DNA from: Pedobacter miscanthi
Lineage (GTDB): Bacteria; Bacteroidota; Bacteroidia; Sphingobacteriales; Sphingobacteriaceae
NCBI RefSeq assembly: GCF_003315595.1
Contig: NZ_QNQU01000008.1
Location: 1 to 64,000, forward strand
DNA length: 64,000 nt
Direction: 5' to 3'
The stretch's first letter is position 1. The number at the start of each line of letters is the position of its first letter. This document shows positions 36,389-44,735 of the stretch, in pieces. The notes beneath the pieces were generated by a model. That model saw only the letters and a program-made list of their open reading frames with translations, did not search any database and was not told where the DNA came from. The position numbers were made by a program, and so were the translations under genes.

Positions 36389-36598
36389 TGCATTTCCATC
36401 CAATTAGGCCAAAGCACCATATCACCGTTCTACTTTTAATCCGGCCTAACAAAGTTTTCGGATTCTACTGACCCAGCCACCCCACTGACTTCCAAAGAAA
36501 AGTTTTCAGCCGGCATTTTTTGTTTCTTTTTGATGCCAAAAAGAAAGAGCCCTTCGGCGGCGGCGAGCCGATGCTGCGCAGCAGGGCAAAAATCAATT
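36389..36598. repeat. dispersed ~210-bp repeat, copy B
   Basis: Partner of 6936-7150. Same order of blocks: TTAGGCCAAAGCACC, CCGGCCTAACAAAG, TGACCCAGCC, CTTCCAAAGAAAAG, GGCATTTTTTG, the palindrome TTTCTTTTTG-ATGC-CAAAAAGAAA, GAGCCCTTCGGCGGCGG, AAAATCAATT. The core 80 bp are nearly identical; ends diverge. Lies between the aminopeptidase and the ergothioneine island. Confidence 0.8.
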
Positions 36599-36714
36599 AG
36601 AAATGTTTATTGATCAGATGATGTGTTGGGTAAATAATTATCTGTTTCATTAATCGTGACATAATTGCTATTATTTCATTATTTGGGAAATAGAGCTTTT
36701 TATCTTTGCATTGC

Positions 36715-36799
36715 CGTCATTTCGAGCGGAGTGCAACGCAGTCGAGAATCTATCTCGAGACTGATCTCTCTATTTCGCTACGCTTCAATCGAGATGACG
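36715..36799. repeat. GTCATTTCGAGC hairpin repeat, single copy
   Basis: CGTCATTTCGAGC at the left end and CGAGATGACG at the right end form the ends of an imperfect inverted repeat with the central GAGAATCTATCTCGAGA. Its right end overlaps the 3' end of the small minus-strand frame at 36785-36937. Confidence 0.85.
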
Positions 36800-36937
36800 A
36801 TCATGTGTAATAAACTCCGTCTGGCTATTTAAATCATCCAATAAACTGGTTAAAACCAATTCTCTTTTATCTTCGATGGAAAGGTCATCCTGTATATAAA
36901 CGGTAAGGTTGGTGTTGTCTGCGGCTTGAGTATGCAT
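36785..36937 (-). CDS. small protein, 50 aa, 3' end inside a repeat
   Basis: A 50-residue open frame on the minus strand: MHTQAADNTNLTVYIQDDLS, then IEDKRELVLTSLLDDLNSQT and the C-terminus EFITHDRHLD. The composition is protein-like, with alternating hydrophobics and an amphipathic helix. The last ~8 residues (THDRHLD) come from the hairpin repeat, so either the repeat inserted into the gene's 3' end and supplies the stop codon, or the gene is a truncated remnant. No homologue recognised. It is divergent from the reductase of the ergothioneine operon. Confidence 0.4.
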   Translation of the reverse strand: MHTQAADNTNLTVYIQDDLSIEDKRELVLTSLLDDLNSQTEFITHDRHLD

Positions 36938-37118
36938 GAGGCAAATTTTAATGTTTGTCAATTTAATGTCTATAATTATCTAACGTTGTTTTTTTGATAT
37001 GGTTTGTAACTTTTTTAGTTGAACTTTAAGAATATAATCTGCAAAAGAATAAATCATGTTGTGTAAAACATTGATCCGCTTATTCAGGTTATTAGTAACA
37101 ACAAAACAAATCCTTTCC

Positions 37119-38501
37119 ATGAAACATTACGACGCCATCATTATCGGAGCGGGGCAGGCAGGCACGCCATTGGCCAAAAAGCTTGCTGAAGCAGGAAAAA
37201 AGACCGCTATTGTTGAAAAACGATTAGTTGGGGGCACTTGCATTAACGATGGTTGTACACCCACAAAAGCAATGATTGCTTCGGCCAGAGCAGTTTATCA
37301 GGCAAAAAAAGCATCAGATTTAGGTGTGGACATCGGCGATGTTAAAATTAATTTCAAAAAAATTAAACAGCGTAAGGATGATATTGTAAAGCAGTTTCGC
37401 GAATCTTCGGAAAAAGGGATCAATAATACTAAAGGACTTCAGTTGATTTTTGGAACAGCCAAATTTAGTGGCGAAAAAGAACTAACCATTGCCCTTAATG
37501 ATGGAGGCGAGGAGAAAATAACAGCCGATCTGATTTTTATCAATACCGGCGCGAAAACAGCTATTCCCGAAATAGAAGGCCTTGATGCCATTGATTACCT
37601 GACATCGACAACCATTTTGGATCTAGAAGCTGTTCCGGAGCATTTGGTGGTTATCGGTGGGAATTATATCGGACTGGAATTTGGGCAGATGTTTAACCGT
37701 TTTGGAAGTAAAATAACCATTTTAGAAAAATCATCCGGCATAATTGCCAAAGAGGATCAGGATATTTCTTCAGCCCTGACCGAAATTTTAACCAACGAAA
37801 AAATCGAAATCATCACTGATGTGAAGGTTAGTAAAATAAGCAGAGATAAAAAGCAAATTCAAATTGCAGTAGAATCCGGCAAAACAAAGAAAAACATCAT
37901 CGCAAGTCATTTGCTCATTGCAGCCGGACGTATACCGCAAACTGCCGATTTGGGGCTCGAAAGCTGTGGCGTAAAACTTGATGATAGAGGTCATATCCTC
38001 GTGAATGAAAAGCTCGAGACCAATATCAAAGGAATTTATGCCCTGGGCGATGTAAAAGGTGGTCCGGCATTTACCCATATTGCTTATAACGATTATACCA
38101 TTGTTTACCGCAACCTGATTGAAGGTACAAACTATTCCATACACGATCGGCCTGTACCATATTGTATGTTTACCGATCCGCAGTTAGGAAGGATAGGTAT
38201 TTCGGAAAAGGAAGCTAAAGAACAGAAATTGAATTATGAAGTTGCTGTTCTGCCCATGGCTTATGTTGCCCGTGGTATCGAAACCAACGAAACTTTGGGT
38301 TTGATGAAAGCCGTAGTGGATGTTGATACAAAAAAGATACTAGGGGCTGCTATTTTGGCTTCTGAAGGCGGTGAGATCATGTCGGTTCTCCAAATGGCTA
38401 TGGAAGGGGGCATTACCTACGATCAGATCAGGTATTGCGTTTTTGCACATCCCACATATACCGAATCGCTGAATAACCTTTTTATGAAAATCCATAAATA
38501 A
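37119..38501 (+). CDS. MerA/LPD-type flavin disulfide reductase, first gene of the ergothioneine operon
   Basis: 460 residues from the ATG at 37119 (an upstream ATG at 37056 adds 21 residues that break the FAD-binding start). N-terminal Rossmann motif YDAIIIGAGQAG, redox-active disulfide Cys41-Cys46 in GGTCINDGCTPTKAM, NAD(P) motif VVIGGNYIGLEFGQMF, FAD motif IYALGDVKGG, and the C-terminal interface His-Pro in AHPTYTES. It resembles mercuric reductase by the C-x4-C context, but has no heavy-metal-associated N-domain and no C-terminal Cys pair, so mercury reduction is doubtful. Only 3 bp separate it from the ABC ATPase. A role in reducing ergothioneine disulfide or a related low-molecular-weight thiol is inferred from the operon. 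Confidence 0.85.
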   Translation: MKHYDAIIIGAGQAGTPLAKKLAEAGKKTAIVEKRLVGGTCINDGCTPTKAMIASARAVYQAKKASDLGVDIGDVKINFKKIKQRKDDIVKQFRESSEKGINNTKGLQLIFGTAKFSGEKELTIALNDGGEEKITADLIFINTGAKTAIPEIEGLDAIDYLTSTTILDLEAVPEHLVVIGGNYIGLEFGQMFNRFGSKITILEKSSGIIAKEDQDISSALTEILTNEKIEIITDVKVSKISRDKKQIQIAVESGKTKKNIIASHLLIAAGRIPQTADLGLESCGVKLDDRGHILVNEKLETNIKGIYALGDVKGGPAFTHIAYNDYTIVYRNLIEGTNYSIHDRPVPYCMFTDPQLGRIGISEKEAKEQKLNYEVAVLPMAYVARGIETNETLGLMKAVVDVDTKKILGAAILASEGGEIMSVLQMAMEGGITYDQIRYCVFAHPTYTESLNNLFMKIHK

Positions 38502-38504
38502 AAC

Positions 38505-39464
38505 ATGATTGAATTAAAAGGCATAAGCAAAAACTTCGGAGATACCCGGGCCGTAAAACAGGTATCTTTTAAAGTTTCCGAAAAGGAAACACTGGTATTG
38601 CTGGGTACCAGTGGCTGTGGCAAAACCACTACCTTAAAAATGATTAACCGCTTAATCGAGCCTGACGAAGGACAGGTTTTGATCAATGGTGAGAATGTTA
38701 TCGATCAGGATCCCGATATGCTGCGCAAAGGAATAGGTTATGTGATGCAGAACATCGGGCTTTTTCCTCATTATACCATTGCAGAAAATATTGCTCTCGT
38801 GCCTAAACTTTTAAAATGGGATAAAGAAAAAATCAAAAGCCGTACGGAGGAGCTGATCCAAAAGCTCCATCTTCCTGAAAGTACGCTGACGATGTTTCCA
38901 CATGAATTAAGTGGTGGGCAACAACAACGTGTGGGCCTTGCCCGTGCTTTGGTTACCGATCCTTCGGTACTGTTGATGGACGAGCCCTTTGGTGCTTTGG
39001 ATAATGTTACCCGCGCCAGTATCCAGAAAGAATTTAAAGCGCTCGAAGAATTGAAAAGAAAAACCATCGTGATGGTTACACATGATGTACAAGAGGCATT
39101 TGAGCTAGCCGACAGGATTTGCTTAATGGATAAAGGAGAAGTGGTTCAGATAGGAACACCTAAAGAATTACTTTATAAACCGGTAAATGATTTTGCCAGG
39201 AATTTTTTAGCCAGCCAAAGGCTTGCATTAGAGTTTAAAGTAGTTGTTATACAGGATATTTGGGCTTATTTACCTAAAGAATCACTAAAAGATGGAGATA
39301 GTCATTCTGCTGATTTAAGCGTATGGGAAGCAATGGAATTATTAAGAAATAATAACCATTCTGATTTACGTATTACCTGTTCTAATCAGGAAAATAAAAC
39401 GATCAATTTCGAACAGCTGACCAAAGGATTTAACCAGTTTCAAAACGCACAGGTACATGAATGA
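38505..39464 (+). CDS. ABC transporter ATPase, OpuCA/EgtV type
   Basis: 319 residues. Walker A LGTSGCGKTTTLKM, signature LSGGQQQRVGLARAL, Walker B VLLMDEPFGALD, switch His in VMVTHDVQEAF. The C-terminal region after about residue 240 (FKVVVIQDIWAYLPKE) takes the place of the CBS domains found in osmoregulatory OpuCA but is degenerate. Partner of the permease-binding protein fusion (8-bp overlap). The family moves betaine, choline, carnitine or, in the EgtUV branch, ergothioneine; the egtBD neighbours favour the last, by inference. Confidence 0.88.
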   Translation: MIELKGISKNFGDTRAVKQVSFKVSEKETLVLLGTSGCGKTTTLKMINRLIEPDEGQVLINGENVIDQDPDMLRKGIGYVMQNIGLFPHYTIAENIALVPKLLKWDKEKIKSRTEELIQKLHLPESTLTMFPHELSGGQQQRVGLARALVTDPSVLLMDEPFGALDNVTRASIQKEFKALEELKRKTIVMVTHDVQEAFELADRICLMDKGEVVQIGTPKELLYKPVNDFARNFLASQRLALEFKVVVIQDIWAYLPKESLKDGDSHSADLSVWEAMELLRNNNHSDLRITCSNQENKTINFEQLTKGFNQFQNAQVHE

Positions 39465-41028
39465 GCAACAGCAAACCTTATGGCAGTTCATGGCCGGGCA
39501 ATCTGATAAATTGCTCAGTCAAACCTTGCAACATGTGGGTTTAACCTTTATTTCTTTACTTTTTGCTATCGCCATTGGCTTACCATTGGGCATATTGATT
39601 GCCAGAAAAAGGAAACTTTCGGGAACCGTTTTGGGTATTGCAGGTGTGCTCCAAACCGTGCCAAGCATTGCCTTGCTGGGTTTTATGATTCCTGTTTTGG
39701 GGATTGGCGCTAAACCGGCCATTGTAGCCCTGCTTATTTATGCCCTGTTGCCAATTATACGCAATACCTACACGGGCATTATAGGCATCGATCAGCATGT
39801 TAAAGAAGCTGCCAGGGCTATGGGCATGAGCAAAAGTCAGATTTTGCTAAAAGTCGAATTACCCCTCGCCATGCCTGTTATTCTGGCCGGTATACGTACG
39901 GCAACCGTAATTAACGTTGGTGTAGCTACGCTGGCTTCGTTTATTGCTGCGGGTGGATTGGGTGAATTTATTTTTGGCGGTATTTCGCTTAACAACACCA
40001 ATATGATTTTAGCCGGAGCAATTCCTGCTGCTTTACTCGCCATCATATTAGATGCCCTGCTTTCCCTTATCCAAAAAATGGATTTTAAGAAGCTGAGGAA
40101 AGCTTTGTACGTTTTTCCCGTTGTTATTCTCATATTGGGTGGCTTCTATGCTTTACCTACCGCTTATGGCTCTACCTTAACTGCCGGATTTACGCCCGAA
40201 TTTATGGGCAGGCAGGATGGCGATCTGGGTTTAAAATCTACTTACGGCTTAAAAATCCACACCATCGTCATCAGCGATGCGGTGATGTATAAAGCAGCTT
40301 TTGCAAAAGAGCTGGATGTAATCAGCGGTTATTCAACCGATGGCCGTTTAAAAGCTTTTGACCTGAAAATTTTAGATGACGACAAACATATTTTTCCTCC
40401 GTATTATGCTGCACCAATTGTTAGAGAGGATGCTTTAAATAAATTTCCTGAGCTGGAGAAAACCCTCAATTTACTCGCAGGGAAAATCACAGATTCGATC
40501 ATGACCGATTTGAATTATAAGACCGATTACCTGCATCAGCAGCCGGAACGGGTAGCCAAAGATTTCCTGATCAGCAATGGTTTATACAAAGCAGCTAAAA
40601 ACGGGCATAATGGAACGGTAAGGATTGGCTCAAAAATTTTTGGTGAACAGTATATCCTTGCCGAAATGTACAGCATGCTGATTAAGGGAAATACAGATTA
40701 CGATGTGGCTACTAAAACCGGGTTGGGCGGTACAAAAATTTGCTTCGATGCATTGACGAACGATCAGATCGATTTTTATCCCGAATATACCGGAACAGGA
40801 TTATTGGTTTTATTACAACCCAACCTGAAAATCGCGAAAGAAATGGCACACGATAAAGAGAAGACCTATAATTATGTGAGCACCGAATTTGAAAAGAAAT
40901 TTAAAATCAAGTGGCTAAAACCAATCGGATTTAATAACTCTTATGCATTAATGATGCGGCAAAAACAATCAAAAGAACTGAATGTTAATAGCATCTCAGA
41001 CCTTAAAAATTACCTAGATAAAAATTAA
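39457..41028 (+). CDS. ABC permease fused to a permuted substrate-binding domain (EgtU/OpuC type)
   Basis: 523 residues. Residues 1-210 are the BPD_transp_1 permease, with EAARAMGMSKSQILLKVELP as the ATPase-contact loop; a membrane helix (about 217-235) follows, then the extracytoplasmic binding part. In OpuCC-type proteins the order is IGSK-x-FTEQ, YPEYTG, FNN-x-Y-x-L, SDL, then the half carrying PEFL-x-R-x-DG, DDK and FPPYYAAP. Here the second half comes first (PEFMGRQDG near 248, DDDKHIFPPYYAAPIVRE near 308-323, to FLISNGLY near 378), then IGSKIFGEQYILAE (391 on), YPEYTGTGL (441), GFNNSYAL (491), ending at ISDLKNYL. That is a circular permutation of the domain. One base shared with egtB. 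Confidence 0.85.
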   Translation: MNEQQQTLWQFMAGQSDKLLSQTLQHVGLTFISLLFAIAIGLPLGILIARKRKLSGTVLGIAGVLQTVPSIALLGFMIPVLGIGAKPAIVALLIYALLPIIRNTYTGIIGIDQHVKEAARAMGMSKSQILLKVELPLAMPVILAGIRTATVINVGVATLASFIAAGGLGEFIFGGISLNNTNMILAGAIPAALLAIILDALLSLIQKMDFKKLRKALYVFPVVILILGGFYALPTAYGSTLTAGFTPEFMGRQDGDLGLKSTYGLKIHTIVISDAVMYKAAFAKELDVISGYSTDGRLKAFDLKILDDDKHIFPPYYAAPIVREDALNKFPELEKTLNLLAGKITDSIMTDLNYKTDYLHQQPERVAKDFLISNGLYKAAKNGHNGTVRIGSKIFGEQYILAEMYSMLIKGNTDYDVATKTGLGGTKICFDALTNDQIDFYPEYTGTGLLVLLQPNLKIAKEMAHDKEKTYNYVSTEFEKKFKIKWLKPIGFNNSYALMMRQKQSKELNVNSISDLKNYLDKN

Positions 41029-42176
41029 TGGAACTGGTAGAAGAATACTTAAGGATTAGGAAATATTCCGAGCAGATTTGTGAACCCTTACAAACCGAAG
41101 ATTATGTGGTGCAACCCGTTGCAGATGTAAGCCCGCCCAAATGGCACTTAGGTCATACCACCTGGTTTTTCGAAACTTTTATATTAAAGCCCTTTTCTGT
41201 TAACTATCAGGTACATAACGATGATTATAATTTCGTTTTTAATAGCTATTATGAAACCGTTGGTAATCGCGTAATCCGTACTGATAGAGGTAACTTGAGT
41301 CGGCCGAGTGTAAACGAAATTTATCAATACCGCGCTTATGTTGATGAAGCTATGGTTAACTTTTTAAAAGCCCCTTTAGCGGATGAAGTAAAAGAACTGT
41401 TAATTTTAGGCTTTAATCACGAACAGCAGCACCAGGAACTTTTGCTTACTGATATTAAATATATTTTAGGTAACAATCCGCTGTTTCCGGTTTATTCAAA
41501 GGATAAAAAAGAGGTTTTAACCAGTAAAATCGAACCTGGTTTTATCAATATCGAAGAAGGCGTTTACGAGATCGGTTATAATGGAAAGGATTTCAGCTTT
41601 GATAATGAACTAAACCGGCATAAAGTTTATCTCCACGATTTTGCAATCAGTAAAACATTGGTAAATAATGCCGAATTTTTAGAATTTATCAACGCAGGAG
41701 GTTACAAAAACTTTAACTACTGGCACGCAGAGGGCTGGGACTGGGTAAACAGTAATCAGGTTACATCGCCCATGTACTGGCATTTAATTGATGGCAAATG
41801 GTTTAATTACACTTTAGACGGACTCCTGCCAGTTGATTTAAACGCCCCGGTAAGCCATATCAGTTATTACGAAGCTTATGCTTTTGCCAGCTGGAAAGGT
41901 ATGCGACTACCGACCGAATTTGAATGGGAGGTAGCGGCAAAAAACTTTAACTGGGGCGAAAGGTGGGAGTGGACAGAGAGTGCCTATCTCCCTTATCCTG
42001 GTTTTAGCAAGGCACCTGGTGCCATAGGCGAGTATAACGGTAAATTTATGGTTAACCAAAAGGTATTGCGTGGCGCATCGATAGCTACTCCCGCCAAACA
42101 TTCGCGCATTACCTACAGAAATTTTTTTCACCCACATTTAAGATGGCAGTATACAGGCATCCGCCTGGTAAAATAA
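41028..42176 (+). CDS. egtB: ergothioneine biosynthesis sulfoxide synthase EgtB
   Basis: 382 residues. N-terminal DinB-like domain with the non-haem iron ligands: His43 in HLGHTTWFFETF and His131/His135 in NHEQQHQE, corresponding to the three-histidine site of mycobacterial EgtB. The C-terminal formylglycine-generating-enzyme-like domain shows EEGVYEIGYNG, RLPTEFEWEVAA, and the last RNFFHPHLRWQYTGIRL. The enzyme uses O2 to join a thiol (cysteine or gamma-glutamylcysteine) to hercynine. No egtA or egtC is seen, so cysteine as thiol donor is likely. Overlaps the transporter gene by one base and precedes egtD by 7 bp. Confidence 0.92.
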   Translation: MELVEEYLRIRKYSEQICEPLQTEDYVVQPVADVSPPKWHLGHTTWFFETFILKPFSVNYQVHNDDYNFVFNSYYETVGNRVIRTDRGNLSRPSVNEIYQYRAYVDEAMVNFLKAPLADEVKELLILGFNHEQQHQELLLTDIKYILGNNPLFPVYSKDKKEVLTSKIEPGFINIEEGVYEIGYNGKDFSFDNELNRHKVYLHDFAISKTLVNNAEFLEFINAGGYKNFNYWHAEGWDWVNSNQVTSPMYWHLIDGKWFNYTLDGLLPVDLNAPVSHISYYEAYAFASWKGMRLPTEFEWEVAAKNFNWGERWEWTESAYLPYPGFSKAPGAIGEYNGKFMVNQKVLRGASIATPAKHSRITYRNFFHPHLRWQYTGIRLVK

Positions 42177-42183
42177 TTCCAAT

Positions 42184-43161
42184 ATGAGCACGAGCACCAC
42201 CATTGAAACAACAACAGACAACAGAACACAATTTCTTCAGGAAACCTTAACCGGATTACGCGCCGAACCGAAATTTATGCTTTCCAAGTATTTTTACGAT
42301 GCTACCGGCGATCGCATTTTTCAGCAGATTATGGAAATGGAGGAGTATTACCTCACCAATGCGGAGATGGAAATCCTGCAATATCAATCTGCACAGCTTT
42401 CGCAGGCCATATCTGCAAATGGTACCGCTTTCGATCTGATCGAACTCGGGGCAGGAGATGCCACCAAATCCATTCACCTGTTAAAATCACTACTCGATAA
42501 ACAAGCAGAGTTTAGCTATTTGCCGATTGATATTTCTGAACATGTAATCTCAGATCTTGAAGAAAATTTACCTAAAAAACTGCCTGCTCTGGATATTAAG
42601 GGCTTGAATGGTGATTATTTCGATATGCTGAAAAGGGCTACAGAATTATCCGATCGTAGAAAGGTAGTGTTGTTTATGGGGGCAAATATTGGCAACATGA
42701 CAATCTCAGAAGCAGAAAGCTTCTGTTTATCACTAAAAAAACGGCTTTCTCCTAACGACCTGCTGATTATTGGCTTCGACCTGAAAAAAAATCCGCAACA
42801 GATTTTGGCTGCATACAACGATAAGGGAGGCATTACCAGGTCTTTTAATCTTAATCTGCTCCAACGTATCAATAAGGAACTTGATGGTAATTTTAACGTT
42901 GACCAATTTGAGCATTATGCCACTTACGATCCGGCATCTGGTGCCTGCAAAAGTTACCTGATCAGTTTAAAAAACCAGATTGTTAATATTGGTCACGATG
43001 CCATACATTTTGCTGAAAATGAGTATGTTTTTATGGAAATTTCTCAGAAATATTCCTTAAACGATATTGATGAGCTTGCCGAAAAAACAGGTTTTAAACC
43101 GCTTCAGCGCTTTTTTGATCAGCACCAGTATTTTGTAGATGCCATTTGGAAGGTGGATTAA
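42184..43161 (+). CDS. egtD: L-histidine N-alpha-methyltransferase EgtD
   Basis: 325 residues, normal family length. SAM-dependent enzyme trimethylating histidine to hercynine, the first step of ergothioneine synthesis. Visible: YFYDATGDRIFQQIMEMEEY, YYLTNAEMEIL, SAM loop LIELGAGDATKS, YLPIDISEHV, FMGANIGNMT and a C-terminal histidine-recognition region. Last gene of a five-gene unit that begins at 37119. A repeat-rich spacer separates it from the convergent PLP enzyme. Confidence 0.93.
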   Translation: MSTSTTIETTTDNRTQFLQETLTGLRAEPKFMLSKYFYDATGDRIFQQIMEMEEYYLTNAEMEILQYQSAQLSQAISANGTAFDLIELGAGDATKSIHLLKSLLDKQAEFSYLPIDISEHVISDLEENLPKKLPALDIKGLNGDYFDMLKRATELSDRRKVVLFMGANIGNMTISEAESFCLSLKKRLSPNDLLIIGFDLKKNPQQILAAYNDKGGITRSFNLNLLQRINKELDGNFNVDQFEHYATYDPASGACKSYLISLKNQIVNIGHDAIHFAENEYVFMEISQKYSLNDIDELAEKTGFKPLQRFFDQHQYFVDAIWKVD

Positions 43162-43250
43162 TCTTTTTTATTCAAAATGTGATCGTCATGCTGATCTTGA
43201 ATGTTCGAGGCAAGCATAGTTCTTGCTAATAACCTGAACTTGATAATTAT

Positions 43251-43550
43251 TTGTTGATGATGATGCTTTAAAATAGGGCTAGTCCAAATCGATTCGTCAT
43301 GCTGAATTTATTTCAGCATCTTTTTAGCATGAAAGACCCTGAAATAAATTCAGGGTGACGGAGGTCAATTAGTTCGCTAAATGAAGTTAATTTATCATAT
43401 TTGTTGATGATGATGATGCTTAAAATAGGGCTAGTCCAAATCGATTCGTGATGCTGAATTTATTTCAGCATCTTTTTAGCAGAAAGACCCTGAAATAAAT
43501 TCAGGGTGACGGAAGTCAATTAGTTCGCTAAATGAAGTTAATTTATCATC
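43251..43550. repeat. 150-bp tandem duplication carrying a GTCATGCTGAAT hairpin
   Basis: Two units starting at 43251 and 43401, each TTGTTGATGATGATG, a CTTTAAAATAGGGCTAGTCC-like part, GATTCGT(C/G)ATGCTGAATT, a hairpin arm pair ending in TTCAGGGTGACGG, then CAATTAGTTCGCTAAATG. The arms of the hairpin (GTCATGCTGAAT ... ATTCAGGGTGAC, about 26 nt with few mismatches) belong to a dispersed repeat type. It lies between two convergent genes and may double as a terminator. Confidence 0.85.
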
Positions 43551-43552
43551 CT

Positions 43553-44629
43553 CTAAGATTGATCCAAAACCTCGAGCAGTTTATCCAAATCCTCTTCAGT
43601 ATTGTAAAAATGAAAGGAAATCCTTGTACCGGTTCCCCTGGGTGAGCAGAGTATTTTGGCTGATGCAAGTTTATCTACCATATTTTGCTCCAATGGCATA
43701 CTCATGATGCTGGATTGATATTTTCGGTCTAAATTCCATTCCGGAATTAAGCCTCTCGAATGAAGTTCCAATCTAGCGCGGTTGCATAATTCCTGTATAT
43801 TTTTTTCAATCCAATCGAAACCGATATTGCCGAGGTAATTTAAACTTTCGTTCAAGGTACCAAAGTTTAAGCTGTCTAAGTGGCCGGGTTCGAAACACAT
43901 CGATAGATGATCCTTTCCCTTTAAAAAAGGAGCTGTAGGTAGTTCAGCTAATTTATTTTTATTGTAAATGGCCGCTTTCATCTGGTCGGAAAGAAAAGCA
44001 TAACCGTTCCCATATCCGCCCAGTAACCATTTATAACCACTGCCCAGTAAAGCATCCAAACCCGATTTTTCGAAATTAAAATCAACAGTTCCTAAAAATT
44101 GGGTGCCATCCCCAATCAATAACAGCTTAGGATAAGTTGTTTTCAGTTTTTTGATAAAATCATCATCCATCCGCAACCCGCTGATGTACTGAACCATGCT
44201 AAAGGCAAATATGGTGGGTTTAAAGGCATCAATGGCTTTGATAATGTTATCTTCCAGGTTTTCATCTATCGCAATCGTGTGATGTTCAAATCCCATACTG
44301 ATGACCGGATAACTTACCGATGGATATTCTTCTTCAAGCAATAAAAAACGGTGGTTTTTATCCAAACCGTTCAGTAAAGTATTAAACCCGACAGAAAAGT
44401 TCTGTACCAGAAAAGTATGCTCTGTTTTTGAACCAAAAAGTTTGGAGATATTGTTCCTTAACTCGCCGATTACAGGCAGGTTTTCCATCCTGAAAATGCT
44501 TCCACCGGCAATAAAAGCTTCATCGTGTTGGTTACGCCACGCAGCTATATTGGTTGATAAAATCCCTGAATTAGCGGTGTTGAGATAAGTGTAGGTGTTG
44601 AGGATAGGGAAAGATAGATTCATACTCAA
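43553..44629 (-). CDS. class V aminotransferase-fold PLP enzyme, EgtE candidate
   Basis: 358 residues, fold type I of the class V (cysteine desulfurase-like) group. PLP lysine is K200 in GSGYKWLLGGYG; the ring-stacking Asp is D174 in LIGDGTQFLG with the Gln/Thr pair; a C-terminal RGTGTRISFHFYN supplies the carboxylate-binding Arg. There is no obvious catalytic cysteine loop as in SufS/IscS, which argues against cysteine desulfurase. EgtE, the C-S lyase that finishes ergothioneine, is of this fold, and this gene converges on egtD; that is the basis for the candidate call. It is not in the egt operon, so confidence in the function is limited. Confidence 0.8.
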   Translation of the reverse strand: MSMNLSFPILNTYTYLNTANSGILSTNIAAWRNQHDEAFIAGGSIFRMENLPVIGELRNNISKLFGSKTEHTFLVQNFSVGFNTLLNGLDKNHRFLLLEEEYPSVSYPVISMGFEHHTIAIDENLEDNIIKAIDAFKPTIFAFSMVQYISGLRMDDDFIKKLKTTYPKLLLIGDGTQFLGTVDFNFEKSGLDALLGSGYKWLLGGYGNGYAFLSDQMKAAIYNKNKLAELPTAPFLKGKDHLSMCFEPGHLDSLNFGTLNESLNYLGNIGFDWIEKNIQELCNRARLELHSRGLIPEWNLDRKYQSSIMSMPLEQNMVDKLASAKILCSPRGTGTRISFHFYNTEEDLDKLLEVLDQS

Positions 44630-44735
44630 AATTAAAAGAATAATGTGTTAAAACGATGGGTAATAGCCTAAAATCAAATTTTATACAAACCTATGAGAAT
44701 CACGTTTGTTAAGTTTATACAATCCTTTAATTATT

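Noticed and set aside
37119..38501. True mercuric reductase
   Set aside because: No heavy-metal-associated domain, no C-terminal cysteine pair and no mer genes nearby; only the active-site context resembles MerA.
38505..41028. Plain osmoprotectant (glycine betaine) importer
   Set aside because: Possible by family, but the ATPase lacks clear CBS osmosensing domains and the genes are fused into an egtB-egtD operon; kept as the main alternative rather than the preferred call.
43251..43550. CRISPR-like array
   Set aside because: Only two 150-bp units without short spacers and no cas genes; a simple tandem duplication.
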